From contig JAQFVV010006221.1 of the NCBI GenBank assembly GCA_028023455.1, positions 2,294,001 to 2,358,000 of the forward strand: DNA of 64,000 nt, given 5' to 3'. The notes under the pieces were generated by a model. That model did not search any database. It saw only the letters and a list, made by a program, of their open reading frames with translations, and had not been told where the DNA came from. This document shows positions 53,912 to 64,000 of this stretch, piece after piece. Numbering within the stretch: the stretch's first letter is position 1; each line of letters begins with the position of its first letter. The translations under genes were made by a program, and so were the position numbers. Source of the stretch: Epiperipatus broadwayi. Lineage: Eukaryota > Onychophora > Udeonychophora > Euonychophora > Peripatidae.

Positions 53912-54630
53912 AGTAGAATGAATTTAACTAAACAAAATGTTCAATCTGAAACAAATAATATCTATAAATTAATAACTAATAAGAAGCTATTATAATTTAG
54001 TTCTACTTATTATTATTGACCAAAAATATAATCAAAAAGATATTCCTGTTTGGTTTTTAATATGAAAGGAAAGATCATATCAACAATAAAAAACAACAAC
54101 ATATATATTAGCAAGTCAGATATTTACCCAAACAATATTCGATAACATAATCGATCAGTTATGGCTTCACTTGCTTCTTATCATTTTGAAAAAACTAAGA
54201 GAGTTGAACAAAGATAAACCTCAAGCGGACAATTTATAAAACTATTAATATTTAATTTATATAGTAATTTTTTAAAGTAAAGCATTTTTAAGTGCTAAAA
54301 TATGTATAATCATATGAAAATTTTTATATTTTTATTTAGAATTTAATATAGATTGGCTAAAAAACAATCCAAACTTTTGTTAAATATTTTTTTCACACTT
54401 TTCAAATTAAACACTATTTTAAACAGATTTTTTTTTTTTATTGAGATTGAAAAAAGAAAAACTTTTTTAAAAAAGTGAAAAATAAAATAAAATAAAAATG
54501 TGTATTACTTTCAGTCAAACAAAACATAAAAGAAAAGATATATTGATCAACAAAAAAAAAAAGTTAAAAATAAATATTATGAGTCCATGTAAGCTAATCA
54601 ATAAAATACAATTATGTCCAAATATATCAA
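53912..54630. other. AT-rich non-coding stretch
   Basis: Nothing recognisable beyond A- and T-runs. Confidence 0.45.
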
Positions 54631-54762
54631 AAGCTTACACAGAGGCTAAACTCTCCATACAGTAGCACCACTCAGTGCAATCCTGAGTAATCAATGAATG
54701 CAAGAAGATTTGTTTAAATACCTATCTAGCACCTAAACAATAGTGATCATGTGATGTTTAGT
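54631..54762. repeat. Foldback-family element, internally deleted
   Basis: AAGCTTACACAGAGGCTAAA, CTCTCCATACAGTAGCACCA and AATCAATGAATGCAAGAAG are followed directly by AGTGATCATGTGATGTTTAG. Most of the centre and right arm is missing, leaving only left-arm and terminal sequence. Confidence 0.7.
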
Positions 54763-54883
54763 GATTTATATCAAATGCTATTTTTAAAATTGTTTATTCA
54801 AGTTTTATAGATGCTACCTTTTAATTTCTCCTGCAGCAAATTTTCCAAATATTTCTAAACCTCTTTTAATTATAACTTTTCAT

Positions 54884-55000
54884 GTCAAGCATTGTTAGCC
54901 GAGAGGTCAGCACAGTCGTCATGCAAGCAAGCAGTTGGTTGCAGACGGTTGTTGCGGGTTCACCTCCCGGATGATGCTATGACATATGAAAAAAAAAAAC
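54884..55000 (+). repeat. tRNA-derived SINE, A-tailed subfamily
   Basis: The body starts GTCAAGCATTGTTAGCCGAG, has a B-box-like GGGTTCACCTCCC, and ends GATGCTATGACATATG plus an A11 tail. The target duplication is TATAACTTT(T/C)CAT at 54871-54883 and 55001-55013, with one mismatch. A three-base insertion (GTT in GGTTGTTGCGGG) distinguishes this copy. Confidence 0.88.
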
Positions 55001-55013
55001 TATAACTTTCCAT

Positions 55014-55740
55014 TGTATTCTATCTTCAGCAATATTTTTTCATAGTCTTTATAATAATAAATGAAGGCAGTCTCTTCAGGGAATTTGTTATTAATTATTT
55101 GCTTCACATTCTCACCCAATCACAGATGGGCTCTTATGATAGTAGTTGGTCTTTTGAACTTATCAATGTATTTCATAGTCTTATAGGATGTTAAATAAAT
55201 ACTCAATATAACAACTTTATACACAACTAATTTACTTAAAGTAGGTATATCACTATGATGAAATAACTTCTATTTTAATTTGTTAAATTCATGAACAACA
55301 TTTAAATAAACAGATAAATAAACATTATTTAAAAGACTAATCAGTTAAAAACAAAAGGGGAAATATAAAAATAATAAGTTTTTAAATTTATTTGGCTGAA
55401 GGCTGATGAAACTGTTCAAATGCAATCCTGAATCAAGTCTTTGTGTTATTTTTACAATTTGATGCATCTCTAAACAATGCGATGTACAGAATTTAACATC
55501 CACCTGTTCTATTCATTTAACGCCACTTCACCATTACAAATTACTGGTTTATTTGAATATTAAATACAGTATATATATATATATATTAAAAGGAAGATTT
55601 TCAGGTGCTACAGATATAAAAGTCATATTAACCAGGTCTATTCATATGTAATTTACTGTAAAAATAGATATATCAACATTTTGGCTGGGTCACGCTGGCC
55701 ATCAACTGGGTAATGAATATTATAAAAGTAGTTGTAGAGG
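55014..55740. other. AT-rich non-coding stretch
   Basis: No readable element; an AT microsatellite lies near 55570-55587. The part next to 55740 may be unreadable downstream sequence of the PLE RT fragment. Confidence 0.4.
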
Positions 55741-55985
55741 GCTGTAAGCATTGATGTATAATATTATTAACATTTTTATCAATAATACTGGAAATATGCT
55801 TATATTATAGTCCATTATACACAAAATAAGTATTTGAAAGGCAACTTTTTGATAATGCAATAATATGGTCTGGCATATTGCAACATTGAGAGGCAATACT
55901 TAAAGCTTCATCAATTGGAATATTTTTAAATGAAGTAATATCAAAGCTGACAAGAATATCGTTTGTATCAATGAACTCAGATAAT
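55741..55985 (-). pseudogene. PLE reverse-transcriptase motif A fragment
   Basis: The minus strand encodes ILVSFDITSFKNIPIDEALS from about 55981, followed by CCNMPDHIIALSKSCLSNTY and FVYNGL before a stop. SFD-x-TS-x-NIP-x-DEAL is the motif A region of Penelope-like RTs (usual form VSFDVxSLFTNIPxDxAL), and TYFVYNG corresponds to the TYFxYNG segment before motif B. It is a short scrap with no GIY-YIG part nearby, and is a third PLE locus in the window. Confidence 0.75.
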
Positions 55986-58499
55986 ATCTTATATATATAT
56001 GTACTGATTGATTACTGAATATCTTATATATATATATGTACAGATTGAATACTGAAAATTGGCTTTTAAGCTGTAAATGAAGTAATTATTTCTATCTTGC
56101 GTAAGTGAATTTGTATCATGGCTTACATACGCTTAATTAGCATTTGAATTGCAAGATATTATAAAGATTATTTGCATTAAATATTTTAAAGATTAACAAT
56201 GCTACATATGATTTAGTCATAACTGTCAGATTGGAAAGTGAAGATGATATTATGTAATAAAACTAATCAGATAAAAATATAAATTTTAAATGAAGAATGG
56301 AAAAAGTAGTTGATTTTATGGAAAAGTCTCAAAAAAGAAATTGAAAGATATACATTAGTATCAAGAGGCAAATGGTAGCAACGGTAATTTATAGAAAAAT
56401 GGATTAAGTTGCCATATAAGTGAGATGAAAATAATTACATTTTTTAGTAGAAATTAAAAATATAATTGTGGAGGAACATTTTAATTGATGAATGAAAAAA
56501 AAAAGATAAGATAGATAAAAAGATGGTAAATTTTATTAGGTTTTTTTGAAAGTAGAATGTTTAGAATATAGAATGCAAAAGGGAGGGGGGATGAGAACTG
56601 GGAATAAATATGGAAATTACGTAATCAATAATGTAAAACTATACTGTGGTTATATTACAGCTGAAGATGTACATGATAATAGACAGCGAAACATGTTGTG
56701 ACAAAAGCATATATTTAAAAAATCGGAAAAAAAAATGAAAAAATGGAGTAATGTAAAAAACGAAAAAATAAAAACATAATTATGGAATATATATTCTTAG
56801 AGAAGAAGATTGTTATATTGGATTGTTGGAAGGAAGATTTTGGATGAAGTCTTAATCAAAATTTAGGATAAGGAGAGGATGGGTTATTGGAATATGAAAA
56901 TGGTACATTAAAGATAAAACTAATAAGAATGAAAAGAGTTGGGTTGGAAAAGGGGGAACAAGAAGCAAAGAAATATAATGATTAATATTTCTAATTCATA
57001 TTGTTGAAGGTGGGATGAATCCAGAAGAAAAAAATAATATCATGTCTTGATAGCTACATAAAAAAAAAAAACTTCATTAAAATACTTATAAAAAATGTTG
57101 GATGATTATTAATTTAAAATTTATTTAAATTTTCTAAATACGACCTCTAAACAACTTATTAAATAAAAACTTTCTCCTGTTATATCATCAAAGCAATTAA
57201 TTATGCTGTGAATAAAAATATATACATAGATTTATTATCTAACTTCTATTCTTGTTAATGTTATCTGCACGTTACTAATACATGTATTAATATCCGTTTT
57301 ATTAATTTAAAGAATTATTTTACATTTTAATAACAAAGGAAATTCTAACATATAAAATAAATTATCTGTCTATAATAATAATTGCTAGTTGAATAGGATG
57401 ACCTTGTCCTTCGATTGCTTTATAAACTACAACAACAACCAACAAAAATTAATAAATTTTAATTATTGCAAGTGAAAGTCGTGAAGTGGTCTGGCAAGTA
57501 AACTTTCATTGCAAACCTCAACATTATATTATTATTTCTTATTCTCGTTTTCCTTATTATATTAATTGTCTTTCTCTGAAGTGCGCTCCAATTTCCACGG
57601 GGAAAAAAAAACAGTTTCTATTTTTGGTTCAAACAAAATTAATGATGCAAATTAAATGACAATTATTTATCAAGTCACATAGCAAGTTTAAGTAACGGTC
57701 TGTTATAAAGTTCAAGAAAGAAAAAGGAAACCTGATTCTATTTAAGGGGGAATACTTCAATTGATTTTTTTTTTAAAGAACAAAAGTGCTAACATTATTC
57801 TAGAAATTTGATAAATAGCATTATTTCGATTGTGTTTTTGTTATCAATTTACACTTCAATAATAGATTTTGAAATTTGGTTTCAATACGGTGATCTTACA
57901 AAAATTAATTGTACGGTTTTATTATCTACAAATCAGTAATAGACTTGGAGTTTAAATATAATATAGGGGATTTGAATCCAGACTTTCAAGTTAGCGTTCT
58001 GAAACACAATACGGTATCGCTGGTGCTTGAAGCCAATGTTATTTTTCGCCTGATTATTATTATTAGTAGGTGCATCAATCATTTTACATATGAATATTGA
58101 CTTAAATACTAGATTTTATTTAAGTTTTATGTATTGTTATTAATTTATTTGTCTAAGTGTTGAACAAATTACATTTAAAAGAGCAAAAGCCATTTTAATT
58201 TTAATGCAAATATGTTTCAAAATAAAAAGTTAAAATCCTTCGTGTCGATGACGAAGAGTTTTGTCTGATATCCTTTAGCTTGATTATGTTAGCGGTAATT
58301 TTGGGGCTCCCCTTAGAAAGTAAAATGGCGGAGAACGTTATTGTGAAATTTATAAAAAGTTTGAGAGCCCTAAGTGAGAGAACTGGAATCGATCTCCGGA
58401 CTTTTCATTCCAGAGTCAACTTGACATTAATTTCTGTAAATAAATATATGAATGATTATTATATAGATAGTAATTATCCCTTTTCATTATCTTCTATAT
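55986..58499. other. AT-rich non-coding stretch
   Basis: No transposon domain is readable. A short family-B unit end (ATAGGGGATTTGAATCCAGAC) is at 57961-57990. The segment 58270-58440 is less AT-rich and holds a 73-codon frame (MAENVIVKFIKSLRALSER) with no assignable domain. It might be an exon or repeat fragment, but I cannot support either. Confidence 0.4.
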
Positions 58500-58645
58500 A
58501 ATTACAATCTAAACACTGCGCTAATAAAATTTATTGATTATTATTAATCATTTATTAAACTAGGGATAGATACCCAAATATAAACTTTAAATCTCAGTTA
58601 AAGATTAATATATGTGTCTGTATGTATATATATAAAAGAAATATA

Positions 58646-58733
58646 GTCAAGCGTTGGTGGCCTAGTGGTTAGCATAGCTGCCTTCCAAGCAGATGGCTCG
58701 GGTTCGCTTCCCGTTCAACGCATTTGACATATG
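58646..58733 (+). repeat. tRNA-Gly(TCC)-like SINE, full cloverleaf
   Basis: Bases 58651-58722 form a 72 nt tRNA-Gly-like sequence: acceptor GCGTTGG/TTCAACGC, D arm GCCTAGTGGTTAGC, anticodon loop CTTCCAA (TCC), T arm with TTCGCTT, and discriminator A. The T-loop carries C where A58 is nearly invariant. The flanking GTCAA leader and TTTGACATAT tail match the other copies, so a SINE is preferred to a tRNA gene. TATGTATATATATA occurs on both sides (58621 and 58734), but in a simple-repeat context. Confidence 0.8.
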
Positions 58734-58861
58734 TATGTATATATATAACTGCATGGATAACTCGATTTCTTTCTCACTTTTTTTTATGGGTAATATCTTT
58801 CATTCTTCCACTATACTACACATTCTTGAAACATAGGAATAGATACATCTGAAAAAGACGA

Positions 58862-58895
58862 GTGATTTCATACAGAACCCAGACTTATCAATTGA
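58862..58895 (-). ncRNA. Decayed hammerhead ribozyme, family C
   Basis: On the minus strand TCAA, TTGATAA in place of CTGATGA, a degraded stem II (CTGGGTTCTG), and GAAA are aligned at the expected position in the unit. Core changes predict no activity. Confidence 0.4.
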
Positions 58896-59289
58896 CCCAC
58901 GTCTTAGTCTTTTACATGTCATTATTTGTTCAGTATTTATTACAAAATGAGAATCTTAAAGGTCATTTATCTTTTTCGTTTTTATCCACGAGTTTCAAGA
59001 ATGTGTGGTAGAATAGAGATCTACAATATTCTATGAAATATAACAATATAAAAATGTTCATACATACTGTGAAAAATTGAGCAAAGATTGGAGAAGTCAA
59101 ATTGTAATATAAGTATGTGACCTAAATGTTTCTAAAATTAAATATTCTATATTTATAGCATATATTAATGAGCAACATGCAGTTGATGGTGATTAATAGA
59201 ATAAAAAAAATGAAAAGAAAATAACCAAGTCAATGCAACATTATGAATGAGACCAAATTCTAGATAGATATAAAAATATCTGCTGGTGC

Positions 59290-59598
59290 ACAGAGGGAAA
59301 TACTCTCCATACTGTAGCTCCACTCAGTGCAAGCCAGAGTAATCAATGAATGCAGGAAGGTTTGTGCATAAATCCATTTCTAGTGCCTACTCATCCACTA
59401 TCCCCAGACTAATTTATAGTTTGTGGTTTTCATCAGTGTGGAGCCTTGGATCTGAGATCTTTGCACCTAGATCTTAGAATCTAATGCAACCCTCTAGCAG
59501 CCACCTTTTACTTTATTAGCTTATAAGCTACTGTGCAAAGAGTTTTGTCTGTAAACAGCTTATGTAAGCATAAAGAATGGTAATCATGTGATGTTTAA
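59290..59598. repeat. Foldback-family element
   Basis: It contains the left arm (ATACTCTCCATACTGTAGCT, AGTAATCAATGAATGCAGGA, AGTGCCTACTCATCCACTAT), the spacer (CACCTAGATCTTAGAATCTA, ACCCTCTAGCAGCCACC) and the outer right end TGGTAATCATGTGATGTTTA. The right inner arm is lost. Confidence 0.75.
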
Positions 59599-60528
59599 TG
59601 GTTTAATATCTGCTGATGCATGGGTTTAATCTCTCTCACATTAATTTGCCCCTCCTACCTTTTTTTTTCCTTTGAAAAAAAAGTTCTACCAATTGCAATA
59701 TTTGAAGTTAAAGATTAGATATAGACTGTAGAGAAAATAAGTGATTCTTATGTTGGGAAGAAAGTCTCTGCATATGATATTAATGAGGCTGGCTATTTTA
59801 TGTGTATGAGAATGAGTAAAATAATAAGAGTATGACCGGAAAAAGGAACTTTCCAATAGAAACTGTTCTATGGTCTCTTCATTTCATGATGAATCTATAT
59901 TTGTAAAGTGCCTTTTGTAGAAAAGAAAAGTATTACTGGAAAGACTTTAATACTAACTTTAATTAAGAAATCAAGTAATTTGGATTCCAGATACAAATGT
60001 CTGAAATTCATTACCCACGTAGGTAATTGTTAAATAGCAGAAAAAATCAGATGCTGTATAATGTAATTTTTTTTTTTTTTATCTCAAACATTTCACAATA
60101 CTTAATCTTGTTAAAGAAGAGATTGTGATAGGTAATATATGCCTAGTAATAAAGTTAATTAAGGCTTGAATGGTGGAGTATCAGAAATAAGGTTACCTAT
60201 TTTTGAAAACTTATTAATTAGTCCATTCACTTTCTAATGGCTCTCTGAACATAAAAGGTAGCAATGTCAAAAATAAGAACCCATTAAATTTATCATATTT
60301 TTGTATTTTACTGCTGCCTTTTTATTCCAAATTAGTTTGATAATGAGAATGTTTGTTAAAAGTTCTTCAGAAAATGAAAGTTCATTGCAGAAAAAGGATA
60401 AAAGCAACACTAAAGAAACAATATAATATATATGTACATATTATAATTCCTAGATCAATATGATGTAATATTCCTTCTTTATATTTGTAAAACCAGTACC
60501 ATTTATATTGTACTCAATATCCAAATCC
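59599..60528. other. AT-rich non-coding stretch
   Basis: No readable gene or element. Confidence 0.45.
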
Positions 60529-60575
60529 TTTTTTTTTTTTCATATGTCATAGCATCGTCCAGGACGCGAACACAC
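60529..60575 (-). repeat. SINE 3'-end fragment, A-tailed subfamily
   Basis: On the minus strand it reads GTTCGCGTCCTGGACGATGC, then TATGACATATG and an A-run, i.e. only the T arm and tail of the SINE. It lies next to, and opposite in orientation to, the more complete copy at 60588, so the two form a small inverted pair. Confidence 0.7.
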
Positions 60576-60587
60576 ATAAAAAGTTAT

Positions 60588-60697
60588 AAAGAGTCTTGCA
60601 TTGGTGGTCGAGAGGTCAGCGCGACTGCCTTGCACTTGCAGGCAGTTGCCCAGGTTGTGGGTTCGCGTCCCGGCCGATGCTATGACACTTTTAAAAA
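60588..60697 (+). repeat. tRNA-derived SINE, A-tailed subfamily
   Basis: The body GTCTTGCATTGGTGGTCGAG to CCGATGCTATGAC has acceptor-like GCATTGG/CCGATGC pairing and a 7 bp anticodon-arm-like hairpin ACTGCCT/AGGCAGT with a 9 nt loop. Its B-box-like segment is GGGTTCGCGTCCC. AAAAAGTTAT at 60578-60587 and 60698-60707 is a probable target duplication. It is the best-folded member of the subfamily. Confidence 0.85.
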
Positions 60698-60707
60698 AAA
60701 AAGTTAT

Positions 60708-62710
60708 CTAAATATGTATGTATTTATATATGCTTGATTTTTTAATAAATTGCTTTTTTTTTTTACTTCAAACTTTTTAAACAAATTATATGTTTAAATA
60801 TTTAAATATTGTAATTTGTAAAATTGCAATTTCCAAACAATATTTATATCATTAAAAGAGCCAAGGTTGCTTAGTTAAAATATTTCAAGGCCTTATCACT
60901 TCAAGGTACAAATTTTTTCTTCCTCTCATTAAGTAATTTTTCTTATCACAAATTAAGGTGCCCACTTATGACAATAATTTCCTCTATAGCTTTCAGTAAT
61001 TAAGCATATTACTATATTATCTACATTTAACAAACTATTTTTTTTAACCACAGGCAACAGAACTAATAATAGCAAAATAACTTCCTAGTTAATTAATCGA
61101 CAGTTGTATTATTTGTATATTTATGGCAAATTTGTGGTCTATTCATTCATTCTCTGAAGGTAGGAATGAGGAAATATTAGAACCTTGCTAACAATCCAAT
61201 TGAACATATAAAAAAATATTTACAATTTTGACATATTTTTATTTATTCTAAGCATTTGAAAAATATTCAGCATAATACATGGTCATCATCATCATCATCA
61301 TCATTATTTTCGAACATTATACTTTTCCAAATCAGAGATATGGCCAATATGTAAAAAAAAATGTGATGAAAAAATGATGTAATCTACTCTTGATTGAAAG
61401 CATTTTTATGATCCCTAACTCTTGACTATTATGTTTATTTGACTGACCCATATAGCTTCTTGATCATTAGAAATATAAAAATTTTATAGATACCTTGATG
61501 TTCTAAAGATACTTGGTTTTTAGACTTTTTTTTTAAAAAAAAATCACATGTTGAAACTAAACATTCATCTTCTGATCTTATCAATGACTTCTTTAATGTA
61601 TGATAGATAAACATTTTTTAATTTCCCTATTTTTTTATTTCTCGATATTTATGCTATATAAAGCTATGTTTATAACTTATTGTAGTTATTAGAAAGCAGA
61701 ATATTTTTAATTAGAATTATTTCTGGGCTAAAATAGAACTGATCTTACTTTGCTTAATACCATAAGCTTGGTATAGGATTTAGTTGCCTTACAACTATTA
61801 ATGTGAGGGACTTAGGTACCTTCTAGATTTATCTACCACTCCCAGTGACCATGATAGCTTGCCTTATAAGTAGATACAGTTGACACTTCCAGCTGTTCTG
61901 TCACTGTTTGCCTCAGGTGTAGGTATCTAGCATTTCCAAGGTGTATCAAACTAACAAAGTGCTTTCATCAAAAAAATTTTAATTACATAAAATATTTAAG
62001 TAGAGTGATGTTGGGAATTAAAATTGAAATATTTGTTTATGTGGGCGGATATTCTAAAAACAGAATGTGACAGAGTGATATCATGCTAAATATTTAAATA
62101 TAAAGAAATTTTTTTTATTATTATTTTCAATTTCACTGGTTAACTCTGTCTCAGGATATCATTCATTAGTTTAAACAAGTGTCATGAAATTTAGTGCATT
62201 CCAGCCTTGTGGAGACTTTTTATTTTATCTCTATCTTCTTTTAGAAATACGTTAAAAATCAATGACTATGAATCAAAAGAAAATACAGAAACGTTTATCA
62301 ATCGTTCTCCTTCTATGGTTCAACAACTACCTAAAAAAATATCTAATAAAAAATCTCATAATTATTTGAAATATCTTCAGAACACTATAATCTTAATTAG
62401 CATGAATGGGATTTTATGAAAATATTGATAGTCTACTTCTGTGAAAAAAAATTCATAATCTGTGGATGGGGACCTTTAAAAACTATATACAGAATCTTTT
62501 AACAGCTAAACAGAAAAATTTCTCAACGCAGAAGACTGATATATGTTATATCACCAAATTCAATTTCATATATGACTTCTTATAACAGCCTTTACATTGC
62601 TATTAATAAAAATTGCTAAATGCTAAAAATATGTAGAATTCTATACATACACCTTTATATTGTATAATTTTTGATTTTAGAAGTGTGCTTTATTAATTCA
62701 TAGTATATCA
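60708..62710. other. AT-rich non-coding stretch
   Basis: No coding domain is recognisable. A (TCA)n run lies at 61282-61303. It could be an RTE tail on the minus strand, but no RTE sequence abuts it. The segment 61750-61940 is less AT-rich and unassigned. A 70-codon frame at 62207-62419 is unrecognised. Confidence 0.4.
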
Positions 62711-62719
62711 CATTATTTT

Positions 62720-62850
62720 CAATCATTAGAGATCCACTGCAGGATGGTCTTTCCAGTTCAATCCATTTTCTCTGATGTCTATTTTCTCTTTCCCACATTA
62801 CTCCAGCACACTTCCTTATTTCATCCATCCATATCACATGTGTACCAGTC
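62720..62850 (-). pseudogene. RTE LINE C-terminal scrap
   Basis: The minus-strand frame includes VIWMDEIRKCAGVMWERENR and KWIELERPSCSGSLM, matching the RWMDEIRKCAGVMW..RWIELGETF segment of the RTE fragments at 19916 and 40079. The sequence beyond the match on both sides is unrelated, and the TGA tail is missing. A frameshift changes the last ten or so residues. Confidence 0.75.
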
Positions 62851-62906
62851 AAAACCGTGTGTTCATTCAACAAGAGAATCCAAGCAAAATTACAGCAGTC
62901 CAGCAT

Positions 62907-64000
62907 ATGTGAGATTATAAGTCTAAAACAATACTAAACTGCCAACCTATTTACAGGTACTCTGGAATCTCTGACTACATAAAAGAATGCTGTTGATGGA
63001 TCAGCGAGTTTCATTGTCACTCCATCCCAGCTAGAATTCAGGGTTCACACATGACTTAAAACAACAGATTTACATTTCATTAATTAATATCTATCTAAAT
63101 TTATTACAATTAAAGAACTGTGTGTAGTTGATTGATAACTTAAATAAGTTGAAGATTTGATTGATTTGAACTGCAATAATAATTACTTCATGGCAACATA
63201 ACAAATGGAATGAATTTAAACCCATAAAATTTTATAAACAAATAAAAGGGATTTATGTTAGAGATTTGAAATAATGACAAACCGAGATTTCAAAGTACTA
63301 ATATAATATATATTTATTATACATATAAGTATCATCATACAAAATAGGTCACTGCTTGTCTACACAAACTTGGTTATATGTATTGAACTCACAATTATAT
63401 AATTTAAAATTCATTAAGTAAATCAGATAATGGCAGAATTTAACAGCAGGCATTAGCAAACATTTAAAAAAGATAGTTCCTCAAAATATAATATTCCAAT
63501 GCAATTTAAGAGGGCAGAACACTTTTATTTTGAAAGAACTCCACTGCTCCATGTTCTGTCTTTGGGAGATCCCAAATTTTCATTATTTTGAGTAAAAAAA
63601 GATGGTAAGACACTACTATATCTACTTAAATTTCAGCATGGGTTTTTGAAATATTGCCTTTAAAGTTTGTCCTTGCATGTTTAATATTGTATTTATCAGC
63701 CTAAAAAATCCATATTAACCAACCCAAATTGCAGCGTCACACCTCTTACATTTCAGCATTTCTGATATCTTTCTTTGTCTCACACATCAACATGAAATAT
63801 ATGATAAAATGATTATTTCTTTTTAGAAAATAATAAATTTGACTTCATTCGATAGATATTTTTTGTTTACTATTGAAATATATTTTAAAGGTTTACATTT
63901 TGTTTCTTTAAATATTAAAAAAATGATGTAATCAAAACAAAGACTTTACACATCATCATTTCTAGAAAGATTATTTTCAGTTTATAAAATCAACGAAATA
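62907..64000. other. AT-rich non-coding stretch
   Basis: No readable gene or element. A less AT-rich patch at 62940-63060 is unassigned. Confidence 0.4.

Larger units (their letters stand above)
58500..58960 (-). repeat. Family-C hammerhead unit with nested SINE
   Basis: The complement of the family-C unit appears on both sides of the tRNA-like SINE: ATTAATCATTTATTAAACTA and AAACTTTAAATCTCAGTTAA before it, and ACACATTCTTGAAACATA and the decayed ribozyme after it. The SINE therefore inserted into an existing ribozyme unit, as also happened near 38490. Confidence 0.65.

Noticed and set aside
58280-58501. 73-codon frame as a host exon
   Set aside because: Codon content is somewhat better than the background, but there is no recognisable domain, no clear splice context, and no second evidence. 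Left unassigned.
58651-58722. A genuine tRNA-Gly(TCC) gene
   Set aside because: The cloverleaf is almost complete, but the T-loop A58 is changed, the family leader and tail are present, and at least three further copies, one lacking the anticodon arm, show a dispersed SINE.
61282-61303. (TCA)n run as the tail of a minus-strand RTE insertion
   Set aside because: RTE C-terminal sequence should lie directly to its right on the minus strand, and none is readable there. Treated as a microsatellite.
1-64000. CRISPR arrays, bacterial operons, ribosome binding sites
   Set aside because: Base composition, retroelement content and lack of long adjacent ORFs all indicate animal nuclear DNA. The tandem arrays seen are satellites or ribozyme units with no spacer-repeat pattern.

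Overview
The window looks like repeat-dominated, very AT-rich nuclear DNA from an animal, most likely an invertebrate. This rests on the retroelement mix: Penelope-like elements (PLEs), RTE-type and Jockey/I-type LINEs, a Gypsy-like LTR element and tRNA-derived SINEs. It also rests on the absence of bacterial gene layout and of any convincing host exon. I cannot name the species. Almost every open reading frame I can interpret is a retroelement fragment or the antisense of one.

The main result is a series of minimal type I hammerhead ribozymes, about sixteen intact to decayed copies on both strands. The best copies have a CUGAUGA core, a 4-5 bp stem II, a GAAA box, a 3 bp stem III closed by a 2 nt loop, and a CCAA/UUGG stem I, all in 42 nt. 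They sit in repeat units of roughly 350-485 bp that occur as full or partial tandem dimers and as inverted dimers. Two insertions have exact target-site duplications: 5753-6270 (9 bp) and a 1442 bp palindrome at 46259-47700 (13 bp). This matches the published association of such ribozymes with PLE flanking repeats and with non-autonomous retrozymes. Two PLE coding remnants with GIY-YIG endonuclease domains (29195-29491 minus; a large inverted pair at 49500-51925) each have a ribozyme unit beyond their 3' end, in the opposite orientation.

Layout. 1-8460: AT-rich DNA with a diverged direct duplication of about 1.9 kb (2281-4135 and 6471-8455), each copy carrying a ribozyme unit, plus two tRNA-like SINEs. 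11020-16936: a non-autonomous LTR retrotransposon with 1.74 kb LTRs, a broken gag-like ORF and no pol. 17330-19400: a decayed endonuclease-RT LINE on the minus strand. 19916-20182: an RTE 3' end. 21826-24615: a 2.8 kb terminal-inverted-repeat transposon with an 8 bp target duplication, mostly filled by a tandem array. 25571-27092: foldback elements and a zf-RVT LINE remnant. 28560-30230: PLE and ribozyme pieces. 32061-32221: a hairpin element. 34150-35370: an RTE endonuclease-linker fragment interrupted by a foldback element. 35670-39740: SINEs and ribozyme units. 40079-40482: an RTE 3' end. 42245-43978: a ribozyme dimer and a foldback element. 45224-48780: a SINE, the ribozyme palindromes and an RTE RT remnant. 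49205-52525: the inverted PLE pair and a ribozyme cluster. 53591-64000: foldback elements, SINEs, a PLE RT scrap, a ribozyme unit and an RTE scrap.

The parts form a parasitic community rather than a pathway: autonomous-type elements (PLE, RTE, Jockey-like, all broken here) with short passengers (ribozyme units, SINEs, foldback elements, a non-autonomous LTR element) that probably depended on intact relatives elsewhere.
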